Shown here piece by piece: positions 34,081 to 43,785 of a DNA stretch of 64,000 nucleotides. Made by a program: the position numbers and the translations under genes. Source of the DNA: Nitrospira sp. (GTDB taxonomy: Bacteria > Nitrospirota > Nitrospiria > Nitrospirales > Nitrospiraceae). Numbering within the stretch: the stretch's first letter is position 1; each line of letters opens with the position of its first letter. The notes under the pieces are model-generated. The model worked only from the letters and a program-made list of their open reading frames with translations. It was not told the DNA's origin and searched no databases. The stretch covers positions 1,747,001 through 1,811,000 of the forward strand of contig CP126122.1 of NCBI GenBank assembly GCA_030123565.1, given 5' to 3'.

Positions 34081-37000
34081 ATGTTGAACTCACTCTTTGA
34101 ATTTTCGTTGCGCAACCGATTTCTCGTGCTGGTGTTTGTGGGCCTCATTATTGCTGCCGGCGTCTATGCCATGCGGAAGTTGCCGATCGATGCCGTGCCC
34201 GACGTGACGCCGAATCAGGTGCAGATCCTCACCGATTCGCCCGGCTTGGGTCCCGTGGAGGTCGAGAAGTTCATTACCTTTCCCGTTGAAACGGCGCTGT
34301 CGGGGCTGCCGGGCATCACCCTCATCCGCTCGGTGTCCCGTTTTGGGCTGTCCGCCGTCACCGTGTACTTCGAGGAAGGGATGGATATCTATTTCTGCCG
34401 GCGACTCGTGATGGAACGACTCCCGCGGGCCCAGCAGGCGATTCCACCGGGATTCGGCAATCCCGAGATGGGCCCGATTTCGACGGGATTGGGGGAGGTC
34501 TTCCAGTTCGAGGTCAAGGGCCAAGGCTACTCCTTGATGCAGCTACGCACGATTCTTGATTGGGACATCGCCTTGAAGTTGCGGTCCGTTCCGGGCGTCG
34601 TCGAGGTCAACAGCTACGGAGGGGAGCTCCAAACGTACGAAGTGGCGCTCGATGCGAGCAAATTGGTGGCGTACAAGATTCCGATCAGCCGGGTCTTCGA
34701 GGCAATCGAACGCAATAACGCCAATGCCGGCGGCGGCTACATCGTGCACGCGCAAGAGCAGTATCTGATCCGCGGCGAGGGGTTGGTGCAAACGTTAGAG
34801 GACCTCAACAATATCGTCGTGGCGACGGGGCATGATGGGACGCCGATCACGATACGTAACATCGCGCAGACACGCTTTGAACCACTGATACGGCAGGGAG
34901 CGGTCACCCGGGACGAGGGCGGTGAAGTCGTGACGGGCGTGGCCCTCATGCTCATCGGCGAAAACTCGCGGGTGGTCGTCAACCGTATCAAAGCGAAACT
35001 CACGGAAATCCAGAAGTCGCTCCCGCCCGGCGTGACGGTCGACCCCTTCTATGACCGAACCGACCTGGTGCGCAATACCATTCAAACGGTCGCTACAAAT
35101 CTCACCGAAGGCGCCCTCCTCGTGATCGCCGTCCTATTTCTCCTGCTCGGCAACCTTCGAGCCGGCCTCATCGTGGCCTCGGTGATCCCGCTGTCGATGT
35201 TGGTCGCGCTCACCGGCATGCTGGCCGCCGGCATTTCCGGCAACCTCATGAGCCTGGGGGCGATCGATTTCGGCCTTATTGTGGATGGGTCGGTCGTGAT
35301 GATTGAAAACATCATGCGCCATTTGGCTGAACGGCGAAAACAAATGCGACCGAGTTCCGAAGAAATCCGGCAAGTGATTCTGCGATCCGGCCGGGAAGTC
35401 CTCCGCCCGATCTTCTTTGCCGTCGGCATCATCATCATCGTCTACCTGCCGATTTTGACGCTGCAAGGCGTCGAAGGAAAGATGTTCCGACCGATGGCGC
35501 TGACCGTCATCTTTGCGCTCGTGGCTGCGCTCGTCCTCGCGTTCACGGTGGCTCCGGTCTTCGTGAGCCTGTTCCTCCGCCGAGAAGTCCGTGAAGAAGA
35601 AACGTGGGTGATTCGCTGGGCCAAACGGGTCTACCAGCCTCTCTTGTCCCAGACCCTGCGGCATCCGGTGATCACCGCCGGCGTTGCCGCCCTCGCCTTT
35701 GCCGGAAGCCTAGCCCTTGCCTCCATCCTGGGGGCGGAATTCATTCCCAAGTTGGACGAGGGAGCGATCGCGCTGCAAGCCTGGCGTTTCCCCAGCGTGG
35801 CCTTAGAGGAATCGGTCAAGAGTACGAACCGGATCGGGCAAATTCTGGGGCAGTTTCCGGAGGTCACCACTGTTGTCCCGCGAACCGGTCGTCCAGAGAT
35901 TGCCACCGATCCAATGGGGGTGGAGGTGAGTGATGTCTATATTATCTTGAAACCCAAGTCGGAATGGAGGACGGCCCACACGAAAGCGGACCTGATTGAG
36001 GCCTTCGATCGGGCGCTCAAGGCGGCGGTGCCCGGTACGATCTTCAGTTACTCTCAGCCCATTGAGTTACGGGTGCAGGAGCTGATTGCCGGAGTGCGTT
36101 CCGATATCGCCATCACGATTTTCGGCGAAGATATGGACACGCTCAAACGCCTGGGCGATCAAGTGGTGCAAGTGGTCTCCGGGGTCCAGGGGGCCGCGGA
36201 CACCAAGGCCGAACAAGTTGCGGGCATGCCGTACCTGCGAGTCATCATCAACCGCGAGGCGATCGCTCGCTATGGCATCAATGCCTCGGAGATTCTCGGG
36301 ACCGTCGAAGCCCTCGGTGGACGTGTGGCGGGGCAGGTCGTCAAGGGCAATCAGCGCTTCTTCATTCAGGTCCGCTTTCGGCCAGAAGATCGGAGCAATT
36401 TCGATCGGATCAAGGACATCCGGGTCGCCGATCCTTCAGGGCGGCAGATACCACTCAGTCAGCTTGCCGACATTCGGACGGAGACCGGTTTGGCGCAGAT
36501 CAGCCGGGAAAATATTCACCGGCGTCTGGCGGTGGAAACCAACGTCCGAAGCCGGGATTTAGCGAGTTTCGTGGCCGAGGCGCAGCGAGCCGTGGAAGCC
36601 CAGATCCCCTTACCCAAAGGGTATTGGATCGAGTGGGGAGGACAGTTCCAACAATTGCAGGAGGCGTCCACGCGGCTGGCGATCGTCGTCCCGATCGCGT
36701 TGTTTCTCATCTTCGTGCTCCTCTACACGACCTTTAACGCGGTCGGGCCGGCGATGCTGATTTTTCTGAATGTGCCACTGGCAGCCACCGGCGGCATCAT
36801 AGCCCTGGCGCTCCGCGGCATGCCCTTTTCGATTTCGGCCGCGGTCGGGTTTATTGCGCTGTTTGGAGTCGCGGTCCTCAACGGCGTCGTCCTGATGGCC
36901 TACATCCTCGATCTGCAGAAACAGGGCCTGTCGCGCGCGGAAGCCGCTTCGCAAGGCGCCATGATTCGTCTGCGTCCGGTGCTGATGACGGCATTGGTGG

Positions 37001-37221
37001 CCAGCCTCGGTTTTGTGCCGATGGCCCTCTCGACCTCCGCGGGGGCGGAAGTGCAGCAGCCGCTCGCGACCGTGGTCATCGGTGGACTCGTGACCTCCAC
37101 CGCCTTGACCCTGCTGGTGTTGCCGACCCTGTATGTTTGGGAAGAGCGGCTGCGAGAAACGTGGGCCCAACGGAGAGGGAAGGCCGAAGAAGCGTCAGTG
37201 CCGTACGGGCAGGAAGTGTAG
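34081..37221 (+). CDS. czcA: CzcA-type Zn/Co/Cd RND efflux pump
   Basis: 1046 residues. Typical HME-RND start (LFEFSLRNRFLVL, PIDAVPDVTPNQVQI). TM4 carries AIDFGLIVDGSVVMIEN with Asp396 and Asp402, spaced as the essential Asp402/Asp408 of Cupriavidus CzcA, which points to divalent cations rather than Cu(I). EFIPKLDEGAIALQAWR replaces the MPPLxEGTxLYMPTT of the CusA pumps. Proton-driven export of Zn2+, Co2+ or Cd2+ is the family role. It ends the czcCBA operon. Confidence 0.93.
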   Translation: MLNSLFEFSLRNRFLVLVFVGLIIAAGVYAMRKLPIDAVPDVTPNQVQILTDSPGLGPVEVEKFITFPVETALSGLPGITLIRSVSRFGLSAVTVYFEEGMDIYFCRRLVMERLPRAQQAIPPGFGNPEMGPISTGLGEVFQFEVKGQGYSLMQLRTILDWDIALKLRSVPGVVEVNSYGGELQTYEVALDASKLVAYKIPISRVFEAIERNNANAGGGYIVHAQEQYLIRGEGLVQTLEDLNNIVVATGHDGTPITIRNIAQTRFEPLIRQGAVTRDEGGEVVTGVALMLIGENSRVVVNRIKAKLTEIQKSLPPGVTVDPFYDRTDLVRNTIQTVATNLTEGALLVIAVLFLLLGNLRAGLIVASVIPLSMLVALTGMLAAGISGNLMSLGAIDFGLIVDGSVVMIENIMRHLAERRKQMRPSSEEIRQVILRSGREVLRPIFFAVGIIIIVYLPILTLQGVEGKMFRPMALTVIFALVAALVLAFTVAPVFVSLFLRREVREEETWVIRWAKRVYQPLLSQTLRHPVITAGVAALAFAGSLALASILGAEFIPKLDEGAIALQAWRFPSVALEESVKSTNRIGQILGQFPEVTTVVPRTGRPEIATDPMGVEVSDVYIILKPKSEWRTAHTKADLIEAFDRALKAAVPGTIFSYSQPIELRVQELIAGVRSDIAITIFGEDMDTLKRLGDQVVQVVSGVQGAADTKAEQVAGMPYLRVIINREAIARYGINASEILGTVEALGGRVAGQVVKGNQRFFIQVRFRPEDRSNFDRIKDIRVADPSGRQIPLSQLADIRTETGLAQISRENIHRRLAVETNVRSRDLASFVAEAQRAVEAQIPLPKGYWIEWGGQFQQLQEASTRLAIVVPIALFLIFVLLYTTFNAVGPAMLIFLNVPLAATGGIIALALRGMPFSISAAVGFIALFGVAVLNGVVLMAYILDLQKQGLSRAEAASQGAMIRLRPVLMTALVASLGFVPMALSTSAGAEVQQPLATVVIGGLVTSTALTLLVLPTLYVWEERLRETWAQRRGKAEEASVPYGQEV

Positions 37222-37416
37222 GACCTCAATATGCTCGAGGCCGGAGGTGAGCAGGATAGGTAATTCAAAACCAAAGAAGGGAGGCGGTCATGAGAGAAGG
37301 AAAGACTACCTCCTGGGAATGACGTGACTTGGTGGTCCCTTGCGCTCAGCGGAATGAAGGTCCCAGCAAGACTTTCCCTGGCCCTGCTCGCACTACAACG
37401 CAGAGGGTGAGTAAGA

Positions 37417-37779
37417 GTGAAAGCCATTCTGGTGGTCGATGATGATCCGGATATCCGACTCGCCTGTCGAGATCGGCTTGAGGGCTGGGGCTATGTCGTT
37501 CACAGCGCGGCCAGTGGGGAGCAGGCCTTAGCCTTACTCTCGACGCTTGAGATTCATGCCATGCTTCTGGATCTACATCTCCTAGGGATGGAAGGAGCCG
37601 AGGTGCTCCGACTGATCAGAGAGCAGGGCCTCGGGTTACCGATTCTGTTGATCAGCGCTGCTCACTCCGGACAGCCGAACAATTTGGTAGGGCCGAATGG
37701 TGCCCAAGGCTTTCTGTCCAAGCCCTTCGAGAGTGTCGAGCTCGAGCATTGGGTCAGGCAATGGGTGGGCGCTCCCTAG
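37417..37779 (+). CDS. Single-domain response regulator (receiver only)
   Basis: 120 residues from a GTG. Receiver fold with acidic pocket Asp8/9/10, phospho-acceptor Asp52 (MLLDLHL), and Lys in GFLSKPFES. No output domain, so it may pass phosphate on or act by protein contact. No histidine kinase is encoded in the window. It lies between czcA and a broken lipoprotein gene; a link to metal response is only positional. Confidence 0.85.
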   Translation: MKAILVVDDDPDIRLACRDRLEGWGYVVHSAASGEQALALLSTLEIHAMLLDLHLLGMEGAEVLRLIREQGLGLPILLISAAHSGQPNNLVGPNGAQGFLSKPFESVELEHWVRQWVGAP

Positions 37780-37797
37780 GTCGAAGCGAAAAAAAAC

Positions 37798-38204
37798 ATG
37801 GACTCAACAGCTAAGTCACGGTACGCGAGTAGGCTTTTGGAAGTAGTTGCTGGAATTGCAGTTGCGTTACTCCTCGGCTGCACGACCATCCCCCAAGCCC
37901 CTCACGTTTCTCAGGCCGAAGCACTGATCGGTAAATCGAAACAGAGCCTTCTTGCTTGTGCCGGGAATCCCCTTCGAGAAATCCCAGCGGCCGAGGGAAT
38001 CGTGCTGAACTACTATAAAGAGGCGCCGATGTTTGAAGAGTCGTTCACGGGCTCTAAAGGGAGCAGATCGGGGACTCATCATGGGTGTTGGGCGAGTTCA
38101 GCATCAATGACGATCGGGTCATAGGGGTCGAATACAAGTCCGTCCCGACTCCTGGTATCGCCGACGACCATTGCGACGAGATCTTCAAAAACTGTCAGCA
38201 ATAG
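37798..38204 (+). pseudogene. BamE/OmlA-like small lipoprotein, frameshifted
   Basis: The first frame gives a signal with lipobox LLGC, then EALIGKSKQSLLACAGNP, a BamE/SmpA-like start. At about 38085-38092 (a GGG run) the match to the intact paralogue at 43786 moves to another frame: GEFSINDDRVIGVEYKSVP and HCDEIFKNCQQ, ending at TAG 38202. One added base restores about 135 residues. A real pseudogene or a homopolymer error. Confidence 0.75.
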
Positions 38205-38470
38205 CTTTTCAAAGAACCTTACGCCCGCTTACGCTTAAGTCGCGTAGAGCAGGAGGCCGACTCCTGAATGCCGTTCGGGCGGTGGTAAGTCAATCTGGTC
38301 GACGCTCTTGTGATCGTATCGGTCATTGCGAAAGAAGGAGTCGAAGCGGGTCCCGTTGAAACGTGTTGTGACTGGTTACGCTGAGCACCTGCGCACTATC
38401 CCTTCATGATCAGAGTAAGGAGACACAGTGCGGAACAATTGGATGGGAAGGGGAAGCGTGGATAGGAGAG

Positions 38471-38695
38471 ATGGATGTGTCCACTGATCAGCCGGAGACT
38501 CCCGGTACAACATCAGGAAATCGTCATAGCACCAGGCTGAGCTGGGCGCTCGGACTGACCGTCGCCTTTCTGATCCTGGAAGTGATCGGAGCGATCTGGA
38601 CGGGGAGTCTGGCACTGTCGGCCGTAGGCCTCGGGTCTATTATGAAATCGGGCGGCGCAAGGGAAAGAAGCGATGATAGGCGAAGTGAGCGATGA
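38471..38695 (+). pseudogene. N-terminal remnant of a CDF cation exporter
   Basis: The ORF has the start of a cation diffusion facilitator (RLSWALGLTVAFLILEVIGA then IWTGSLALSA, compare FMVVEVIAGFFAGSLAVLA in the intact gene at 42214). The frame then runs into unrelated sequence after about residue 50, and the metal-site helices are missing. It is a deletion remnant. Confidence 0.7.
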
Positions 38696-39590
38696 GGGCG
38701 TGGCGTCCGGAGCCACTAAGAGCGTGTGCGCGAGGCGCCGCCTCCTCACCGCGTTTACCCTGATCCTTCTCTGCCTAAGCGGTGGATGCGCTGGCTGGTG
38801 GTCCAAGACGCTGCCGCAGCCAGAGCCCCCGCTGAAGATTGTGGTGGCACAGATAACGCTGGAGGCACCCATCACAAAGAGTACACAAATGCAGACGTTC
38901 GAAGAGACGCCGTCTGCAGAGATCGAACCGGTCATCCGGACTCAGCTTATCGAGGAGGTAGAACTCAGAGCGCAGCGGCTGTTGACGGAACAGTTGGCGG
39001 CGCAACCGGGATTCCAGGTCATGTCATTCAGCGAGACCAGGCGTCTGGTCGGCAATCTGGGTGTTCGGCGGGAACCACTCAGTGACGCGCAACTCCGTGC
39101 CCTTGCCGACGAGGGCGGGGCCGATATCATTATCACGGGAGGCATCCCGGATTATGGGGCCGTGCGCTGGCAGTACTGGGTGGGAGGTTGGGCCATGACG
39201 GCGACCGCTCATCTCATGATCGTCGGTTTCGCCTCAGGCTGGAACCCGGCTGTCGTGGGCGGCTTCATGGCGCTCGATCTGTCCACGGATCTGCCCTTTT
39301 GGTGGGGCGGGGCGTATGCTTTTGGTTGGGGACTTCGACCCGTGCGGGTCCAGGTCGAGGCCGTGCAAACAGGGCGCTGCGGCGGACCGCTTTGGGATAC
39401 GCAGACGGTCATGGTCCTGATTCCCGGGAAAACGCTTGCCGTCTTCCCTCCTGAAGAGCGACGGCGGAAAGAGGTCCAACTCGGGGTCAATCTGGAACGC
39501 GCCATCCGAGACATTGCCGATGCTGCAGGCCGGTCGCTCCGGCTGAAGCCCTGTGGGCCAGAACCGGAATCCGAACAGGCGCCACAATGA
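38673..39590 (+). CDS. Outer-membrane-type lipoprotein of unknown function
   Basis: 305 residues. Signal with lipobox SGGC after the basic segment RRRLLTAF. The middle (LLTEQLAAQPGFQVMSFSET, LRALADEGGADIIITGGIPD) resembles TolB-N/CsgG-like lipoproteins, in which a small alpha/beta domain faces the periplasm; a Gly/Trp-rich stretch follows (WWGGAYAFGWGLRPV). The match is by pattern only. A GTG nearer the signal (about codon 18) is an alternative start. Confidence 0.6.
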   Translation: MIGEVSDEGVASGATKSVCARRRLLTAFTLILLCLSGGCAGWWSKTLPQPEPPLKIVVAQITLEAPITKSTQMQTFEETPSAEIEPVIRTQLIEEVELRAQRLLTEQLAAQPGFQVMSFSETRRLVGNLGVRREPLSDAQLRALADEGGADIIITGGIPDYGAVRWQYWVGGWAMTATAHLMIVGFASGWNPAVVGGFMALDLSTDLPFWWGGAYAFGWGLRPVRVQVEAVQTGRCGGPLWDTQTVMVLIPGKTLAVFPPEERRRKEVQLGVNLERAIRDIADAAGRSLRLKPCGPEPESEQAPQ

Positions 39591-39621
39591 GGCGTTGGTT
39601 GAAAAGCTACAGGAGACCAGC

Positions 39622-39855
39622 ATGCACGAACCGATGATGGGACTTTGGGGTTTGGTTGGTTATGTGCTCATAGTTGCTTTTTTGGCAGTGGGGATAGTCG
39701 CACTCTTACTGTGGCTAAAGTCATGGTTAGAACAAGGACGGCTTGGCTCAGCGTCACGAGAACCGGAATCAGCTTTGGAAATTCTGAAAAAACGCTATGC
39801 CCGTGGGGAGATCAGCAAAGAGGAATTCGAAGAGAAACGCAAGGATCTTCCTTAA
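39622..39855 (+). CDS. SHOCT-domain small membrane protein
   Basis: 77 residues from 39622 with CAGGAGA upstream. One membrane helix (LVGYVLIVAFLAVGIVALLL) and a C-terminal SHOCT motif (ALEILKKRYARGEISKEEFE). Such proteins are small membrane-linked oligomerising factors, often beside metal transporters. It lies just ahead of the P1B ATPase gene, which may be co-transcribed. Confidence 0.85.
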   Translation: MHEPMMGLWGLVGYVLIVAFLAVGIVALLLWLKSWLEQGRLGSASREPESALEILKKRYARGEISKEEFEEKRKDLP

Positions 39856-39946
39856 GAATCCGAAAGGGACAGAAGTCGAATCATGGCTCTACGAGTGTCA
39901 CGCTCGCGATAGCAGGTCAACCCTGATGGAGGCCCGGAAGAAGGTG

Positions 39947-41866
39947 ATGGATAAAGACCACGACGGAGGCTTTGCCGGCCCATGGTGGCAATACCCGATT
40001 CTGCGCAATGCGCTGATGGCCGGTGCGCTGGCGGGCGTGGGATTTGCCTTGGCTCATCTGGGTCTGGTCTCTGAGCGGACCGAGGCGCTGTTCTATTTTG
40101 TAGCAATTCCGCTGGGCGGCTACCACTGGGGCCGGGAAGCTCTGGAGTCGCTGATCCAGGAGCGGGTCATCGGGATCGACTTCCTCATGCTGGCGGCCAC
40201 CGTCGGATCCGGCATCCTGGGGCTGTGGGATGAAGCCGCCTTCCTGGTGTTTCTCTATGGGTCGGCCGAGGGCCTGGAAGAATATACCTACGCTCGCACG
40301 CGCTCGGCCATCCGCGCTCTCCTAGACTTGGCGCCCAAAGAGGCTCATGTCCTCCGCAACGGCCAGGAAGTCACGATTCCTGCCGAAGCACTGCAGGTGG
40401 GAGACCGGTTTCTGGCCCGACCTGGCGAGACCATTCCGACCGACGGGGTGATTCGGATCGGAAGCTCCAGCGTGGACGAGGCGGCAGTCACCGGTGAATC
40501 CATTCCGGTCGATAAGGTCCCCGGCATGAAAGTCTTTGCAGGAACCCTCAACCGGCAAGGTCTCCTGGAAATCGAGGCGACCACGTCGTTTCAGGACAAC
40601 ACCCTGGCCAAAATTATTCATCTGGTGGAAGCGGCGCAGGAGCGCAAGGGGCAAGCTCAGCAATGGATCGAGCGCTTCGGTCGCCGTTACAGCCCCGCCG
40701 TGCTGCTGGTCTCGGTCGGGTTCCTCGTGGTGCCGTGGCTCCTCGGCTTGCCACTGGAGGATTGGGCCGAGCGGGCAGTGGTGCTCCTGGTCGCGGCCGC
40801 TCCATGCGCGCTCGTGATGTCCACTCCAGTGGCGACCGCGGCCGCGATTGGCTGGGCCGGAAAACATGGCATCCTGATCAAAGGCGGCGTGCATCTGGAG
40901 CACCTCGGGGGAATCCGCATTGCCGCCTTCGATAAAACCGGGACCCTCACTGCGGGCAAACCGATTGTCACAGACATCATCGCGCTCAACGGCTCACCCG
41001 CCGAGTTGCTCGCGGTGGCAGCCGGCATCGAGTATGGGTCTGAACATCCGCTGGCGCGGGCCATCCTCGACAAGGCTCGGGCTGAGGGTTTTGCTCTGAG
41101 GTCGATGCAGGACTTTCAGGCCCTGACAGGCGTGGGGGCAACCGCGGTGTCTGATGGTGTGAGATGGTATGTTGGTAGTCCGGCGCTGTTCAAAGATCTT
41201 GGGGTCACCCTGGACACCGTTCGGGCGGAGGTGCAGACCCAGCAGGCCCAGGGAAAAACCGTCGTCTTGGTGGGAACGAAGCAAGCTCTGCATGGCCTAC
41301 TCATCTTGCAGGATCCCGTCCGGGAAGGGGCGAAAGACGTCATCCTCGAGCTCCGCGGCTTGGGCCTGCGCGCGGTCATGCTGACGGGGGATAACGCGAG
41401 TACGGCACGGACTGTTGCCAAGAAGCTCAGCCTCGATGACAGCCTGGCCGATCTCAAACCGGAAGACAAGGTCGAGGCCGTCAAGGAGTTGGAACGTCGG
41501 CATGGACCGGTCCTGATGGTCGGCGATGGGATCAATGATGCGCCAGCCCTGGCGGCTGCGACGTGCGGGGTTGCTATGGGGGTAGCGGGAAGCGATGCGG
41601 CCATCGAGGCGGCGGATGTGGCACTGATGGCCGATGATCTGGCGAAGGTGCCCGAGGTGCTCCGGCTTGCGCTAAGAGCGAAGCGCATCAGTGTGCAGAA
41701 TATCGTCTTCTCCCTCCTGCTTCTGGCCATCCTCATACCCTTGGCGGTGGGTGGCGTCTTGAATGTCGCCGTGGCCGTCCTCGTCCACGAAGTCAGCGAG
41801 CTGATCGCCGTCGCGAATGGTCTGCGAGTCGCCTGGCCAATAGTGTGCGTATCAACTTCGGAATAG
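39947..41866 (+). CDS. P1B-type heavy-metal ATPase with APC in place of CPC
   Basis: 639 residues from 39947 (GGAAG upstream; ATG 39926 is the alternative). No HMA domain. Actuator TGES, phosphorylation Asp329 in DKTGT, hinge [10 protein letters not shown]. The ion-path motif is A285-P286-C287 (VAAAPCALVMSTPVA) instead of CPC or SPC. The late helix reads VLVHEVSELIAVANGLRV, with His614-Glu, resembling the HEGG-type helix of P1B-4 (Co/Fe) pumps but not identical. Cobalt, zinc or iron export is possible; the substrate cannot be fixed. Preceded by the SHOCT gene. Confidence 0.85.
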   Translation: MDKDHDGGFAGPWWQYPILRNALMAGALAGVGFALAHLGLVSERTEALFYFVAIPLGGYHWGREALESLIQERVIGIDFLMLAATVGSGILGLWDEAAFLVFLYGSAEGLEEYTYARTRSAIRALLDLAPKEAHVLRNGQEVTIPAEALQVGDRFLARPGETIPTDGVIRIGSSSVDEAAVTGESIPVDKVPGMKVFAGTLNRQGLLEIEATTSFQDNTLAKIIHLVEAAQERKGQAQQWIERFGRRYSPAVLLVSVGFLVVPWLLGLPLEDWAERAVVLLVAAAPCALVMSTPVATAAAIGWAGKHGILIKGGVHLEHLGGIRIAAFDKTGTLTAGKPIVTDIIALNGSPAELLAVAAGIEYGSEHPLARAILDKARAEGFALRSMQDFQALTGVGATAVSDGVRWYVGSPALFKDLGVTLDTVRAEVQTQQAQGKTVVLVGTKQALHGLLILQDPVREGAKDVILELRGLGLRAVMLTGDNASTARTVAKKLSLDDSLADLKPEDKVEAVKELERRHGPVLMVGDGINDAPALAAATCGVAMGVAGSDAAIEAADVALMADDLAKVPEVLRLALRAKRISVQNIVFSLLLLAILIPLAVGGVLNVAVAVLVHEVSELIAVANGLRVAWPIVCVSTSE

Positions 41867-41886
41867 CTGATTAGAAAAAGGCTTCA

Positions 41887-42074
41887 ATGCTGAGCAAGAT
41901 AACACTGATGGCTGCGTTCGTATTAATTATATGCAGCGGATACCAGGAACCTCTCCTCCGAAATTGTTGTATGCGCCGACAGGTATCGTAGCCACCGCTG
42001 CGCAGCATAATGAGAAAAGGATTCAGACGTACACAGAAAACCCGTGGGTGCAAGCCCAGCGGCCGATCATGTGA
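41887..42074 (+). pseudogene. Tiny secreted/lipoprotein ORF, apparently frameshifted
   Basis: ATG 41887 gives a signal-like start (LMAAFVLIICSGYQEPLLRN) that stops after 34 codons. Near 41965-41975 the reading can continue one frame over as LYAPTGIVATAAQHNEKRIQ and TYTENPWVQAQRPIM to TGA 42072. One added base would join them into about 62 residues. This would make a plausible small lipoprotein; evidence is coding character only. Confidence 0.45.
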
Positions 42075-42213
42075 AGGTTACGGAGTAAGAGACTCAAGGA
42101 GGCCGAGGAACATGGCCATGGCCACTAGCGCTTGTTAAGGATCGCGAAGACGATGCGTCCTCTATAGTGCACCACTGGGAATATAATCGGTGGCTGAGAA
42201 AGGCGGAGTTCCC

Positions 42214-43098
42214 ATGCAGCACAAGTCAGAGAGCAGACCCAGGCAGGAAAAGAATCTGCGACGGGTCTTGTTGCTGACCGGGACGTTTATGGTCGTCGAA
42301 GTGATCGCGGGCTTCTTTGCGGGAAGTTTGGCGGTGCTTGCCGACGCCGGTCACATGCTGACAGATGTGGCGGCGCTGAGTCTGAGCGCCTTTGCCCTGT
42401 GGATGGCTGGGAAACCGTCCACTCCCGAACACACCTATGGCTACCATCGCGCGGAGATTCTCGCCGCAGTTGTCAATGCCGTCGTGCTGTTGCTCCTGGC
42501 GACGTGGATTCTCTATGAGGCCTATGACCGCTTCGGAGAGCCAAGTCAGGTATTGGGCCTTCCGATGCTACTGGTCGGACTAGTGGGGTTGGCGGTGAAT
42601 CTTGCCAGTATGAAACTGCTCGACGGCCATGCTGACGAGAGTCTGAACCTGCGGAGCGCCTATCTTGAAGTGCTGAGTGATGCGATCAGTTCTATCGGCG
42701 TCATGCTCGGTGGCGCGATTATTTGGACGACCGGATGGGTGCTCATCGATCCACTTCTCAGCGTGGGGATCAGCTTCTTCATTGTCTGGCGCACGTGGAC
42801 GCTCCTTTCTCAAGCCGTTCATGTTCTCATGGAAGGCGTTCCAGCGGGTGTGGATGCACGGGAAGTCGGGCGGGCGATGGCCGACGTACCGGGGGTGAAG
42901 GGGGTACACGACCTCCATATCTGGACCATCACGTCCGGTCTAAATGCACTCAGCTCCCATGTTGTGGTCTTGGTTGGGGAAGATCGAGATGCGGTCTTGC
43001 TCCGCCTGCAACAGCTGCTGGCGGAGCAGTTTCGGATTGAACATGTCACGTTGCAGATTGTGGAGCAAGGTTCGGATCGGATTCGGATCGATTCCTAG
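42214..43098 (+). CDS. CDF-family divalent cation exporter (CzcD/ZitB-like)
   Basis: 294 residues from 42214 with GGCGGAG upstream. Six membrane helices; TM2 site H-x3-D (DAGHMLTDVAAL) and TM5 site YLEVLSDAISS, that is E-x3-D where H-x3-D is commonest. A C-terminal cytoplasmic domain (VHDLHIWTITSGLNALSSHV) of the metallochaperone-like CDF type follows. Exports Zn2+ or a similar ion from the cytosol by proton exchange. The replaced His may change selectivity. Confidence 0.92.
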   Translation: MQHKSESRPRQEKNLRRVLLLTGTFMVVEVIAGFFAGSLAVLADAGHMLTDVAALSLSAFALWMAGKPSTPEHTYGYHRAEILAAVVNAVVLLLLATWILYEAYDRFGEPSQVLGLPMLLVGLVGLAVNLASMKLLDGHADESLNLRSAYLEVLSDAISSIGVMLGGAIIWTTGWVLIDPLLSVGISFFIVWRTWTLLSQAVHVLMEGVPAGVDAREVGRAMADVPGVKGVHDLHIWTITSGLNALSSHVVVLVGEDRDAVLLRLQQLLAEQFRIEHVTLQIVEQGSDRIRIDS

Positions 43099-43230
43099 GC
43101 CTCTCACGATGAGATCGAATAAATCCAGCTTTCAGGCATAGCGAGCACGACGTGGAGAACCCGGCCGCGTTCTGAAGATATCCCTGAGTGCGCAACGTGT
43201 GGAAGTTGTTTCACCTAGGAGGACATTGCG

Positions 43231-43560
43231 ATGGCGTTGCTCGGCTCAATCGGACTGTTTATCGTCGCCGGACTCTGCGAAATAGCCGGCGGCTATCTCG
43301 TATGGTTGTGGCTCCGCGAGGGGAAACCGATCGGCTACGCAGTTGCGGGTGCGTTCATCTTAGTCCTCTACGGCATCATTCCAACGTTTCAGCCGGCCCA
43401 TTTCGGCCGCGTCTATGCCGCCTATGGAGGCATGTTCATCGTGTTGTCGCTGCTCTGGGGCTGGGATTTCGACGGCACAAGGCCAGACCGGCTCGATGCG
43501 GTCGGAGCGATGATTTGCCTGGTTGGCATGGGAGTGATCATGTACGGGCCACGTTCGTGA
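43231..43560 (+). CDS. YnfA/UPF0060 family membrane protein
   Basis: 109 residues, four membrane helices ([76 protein letters not shown]), full length for the family, with an AGGAGG site upstream. UPF0060 proteins are small multidrug-like transporters of unclear function, often in metal islands. Confidence 0.93.
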   Translation: MALLGSIGLFIVAGLCEIAGGYLVWLWLREGKPIGYAVAGAFILVLYGIIPTFQPAHFGRVYAAYGGMFIVLSLLWGWDFDGTRPDRLDAVGAMICLVGMGVIMYGPRS

Positions 43561-43785
43561 ACGACGACGTTGCTGTGTCGTAAAAGAATCAGTGACGAGT
43601 ACGGGCCGGCCTCCGCTGGGTCGGCGTTTCGCGATGTCAGCAGCCGCCCGCACTCACGCCAATTGCTCTCGGTGCTGGGGCTGACTGTCTGGTGAAACGC
43701 CGAGCCGCGAACGGGCTGGCATCGAACACCCCCGGGTTCAAGAGATCGCAGCCTCGAAACCGACTTCTATCAGTGAGGTGGCAAC

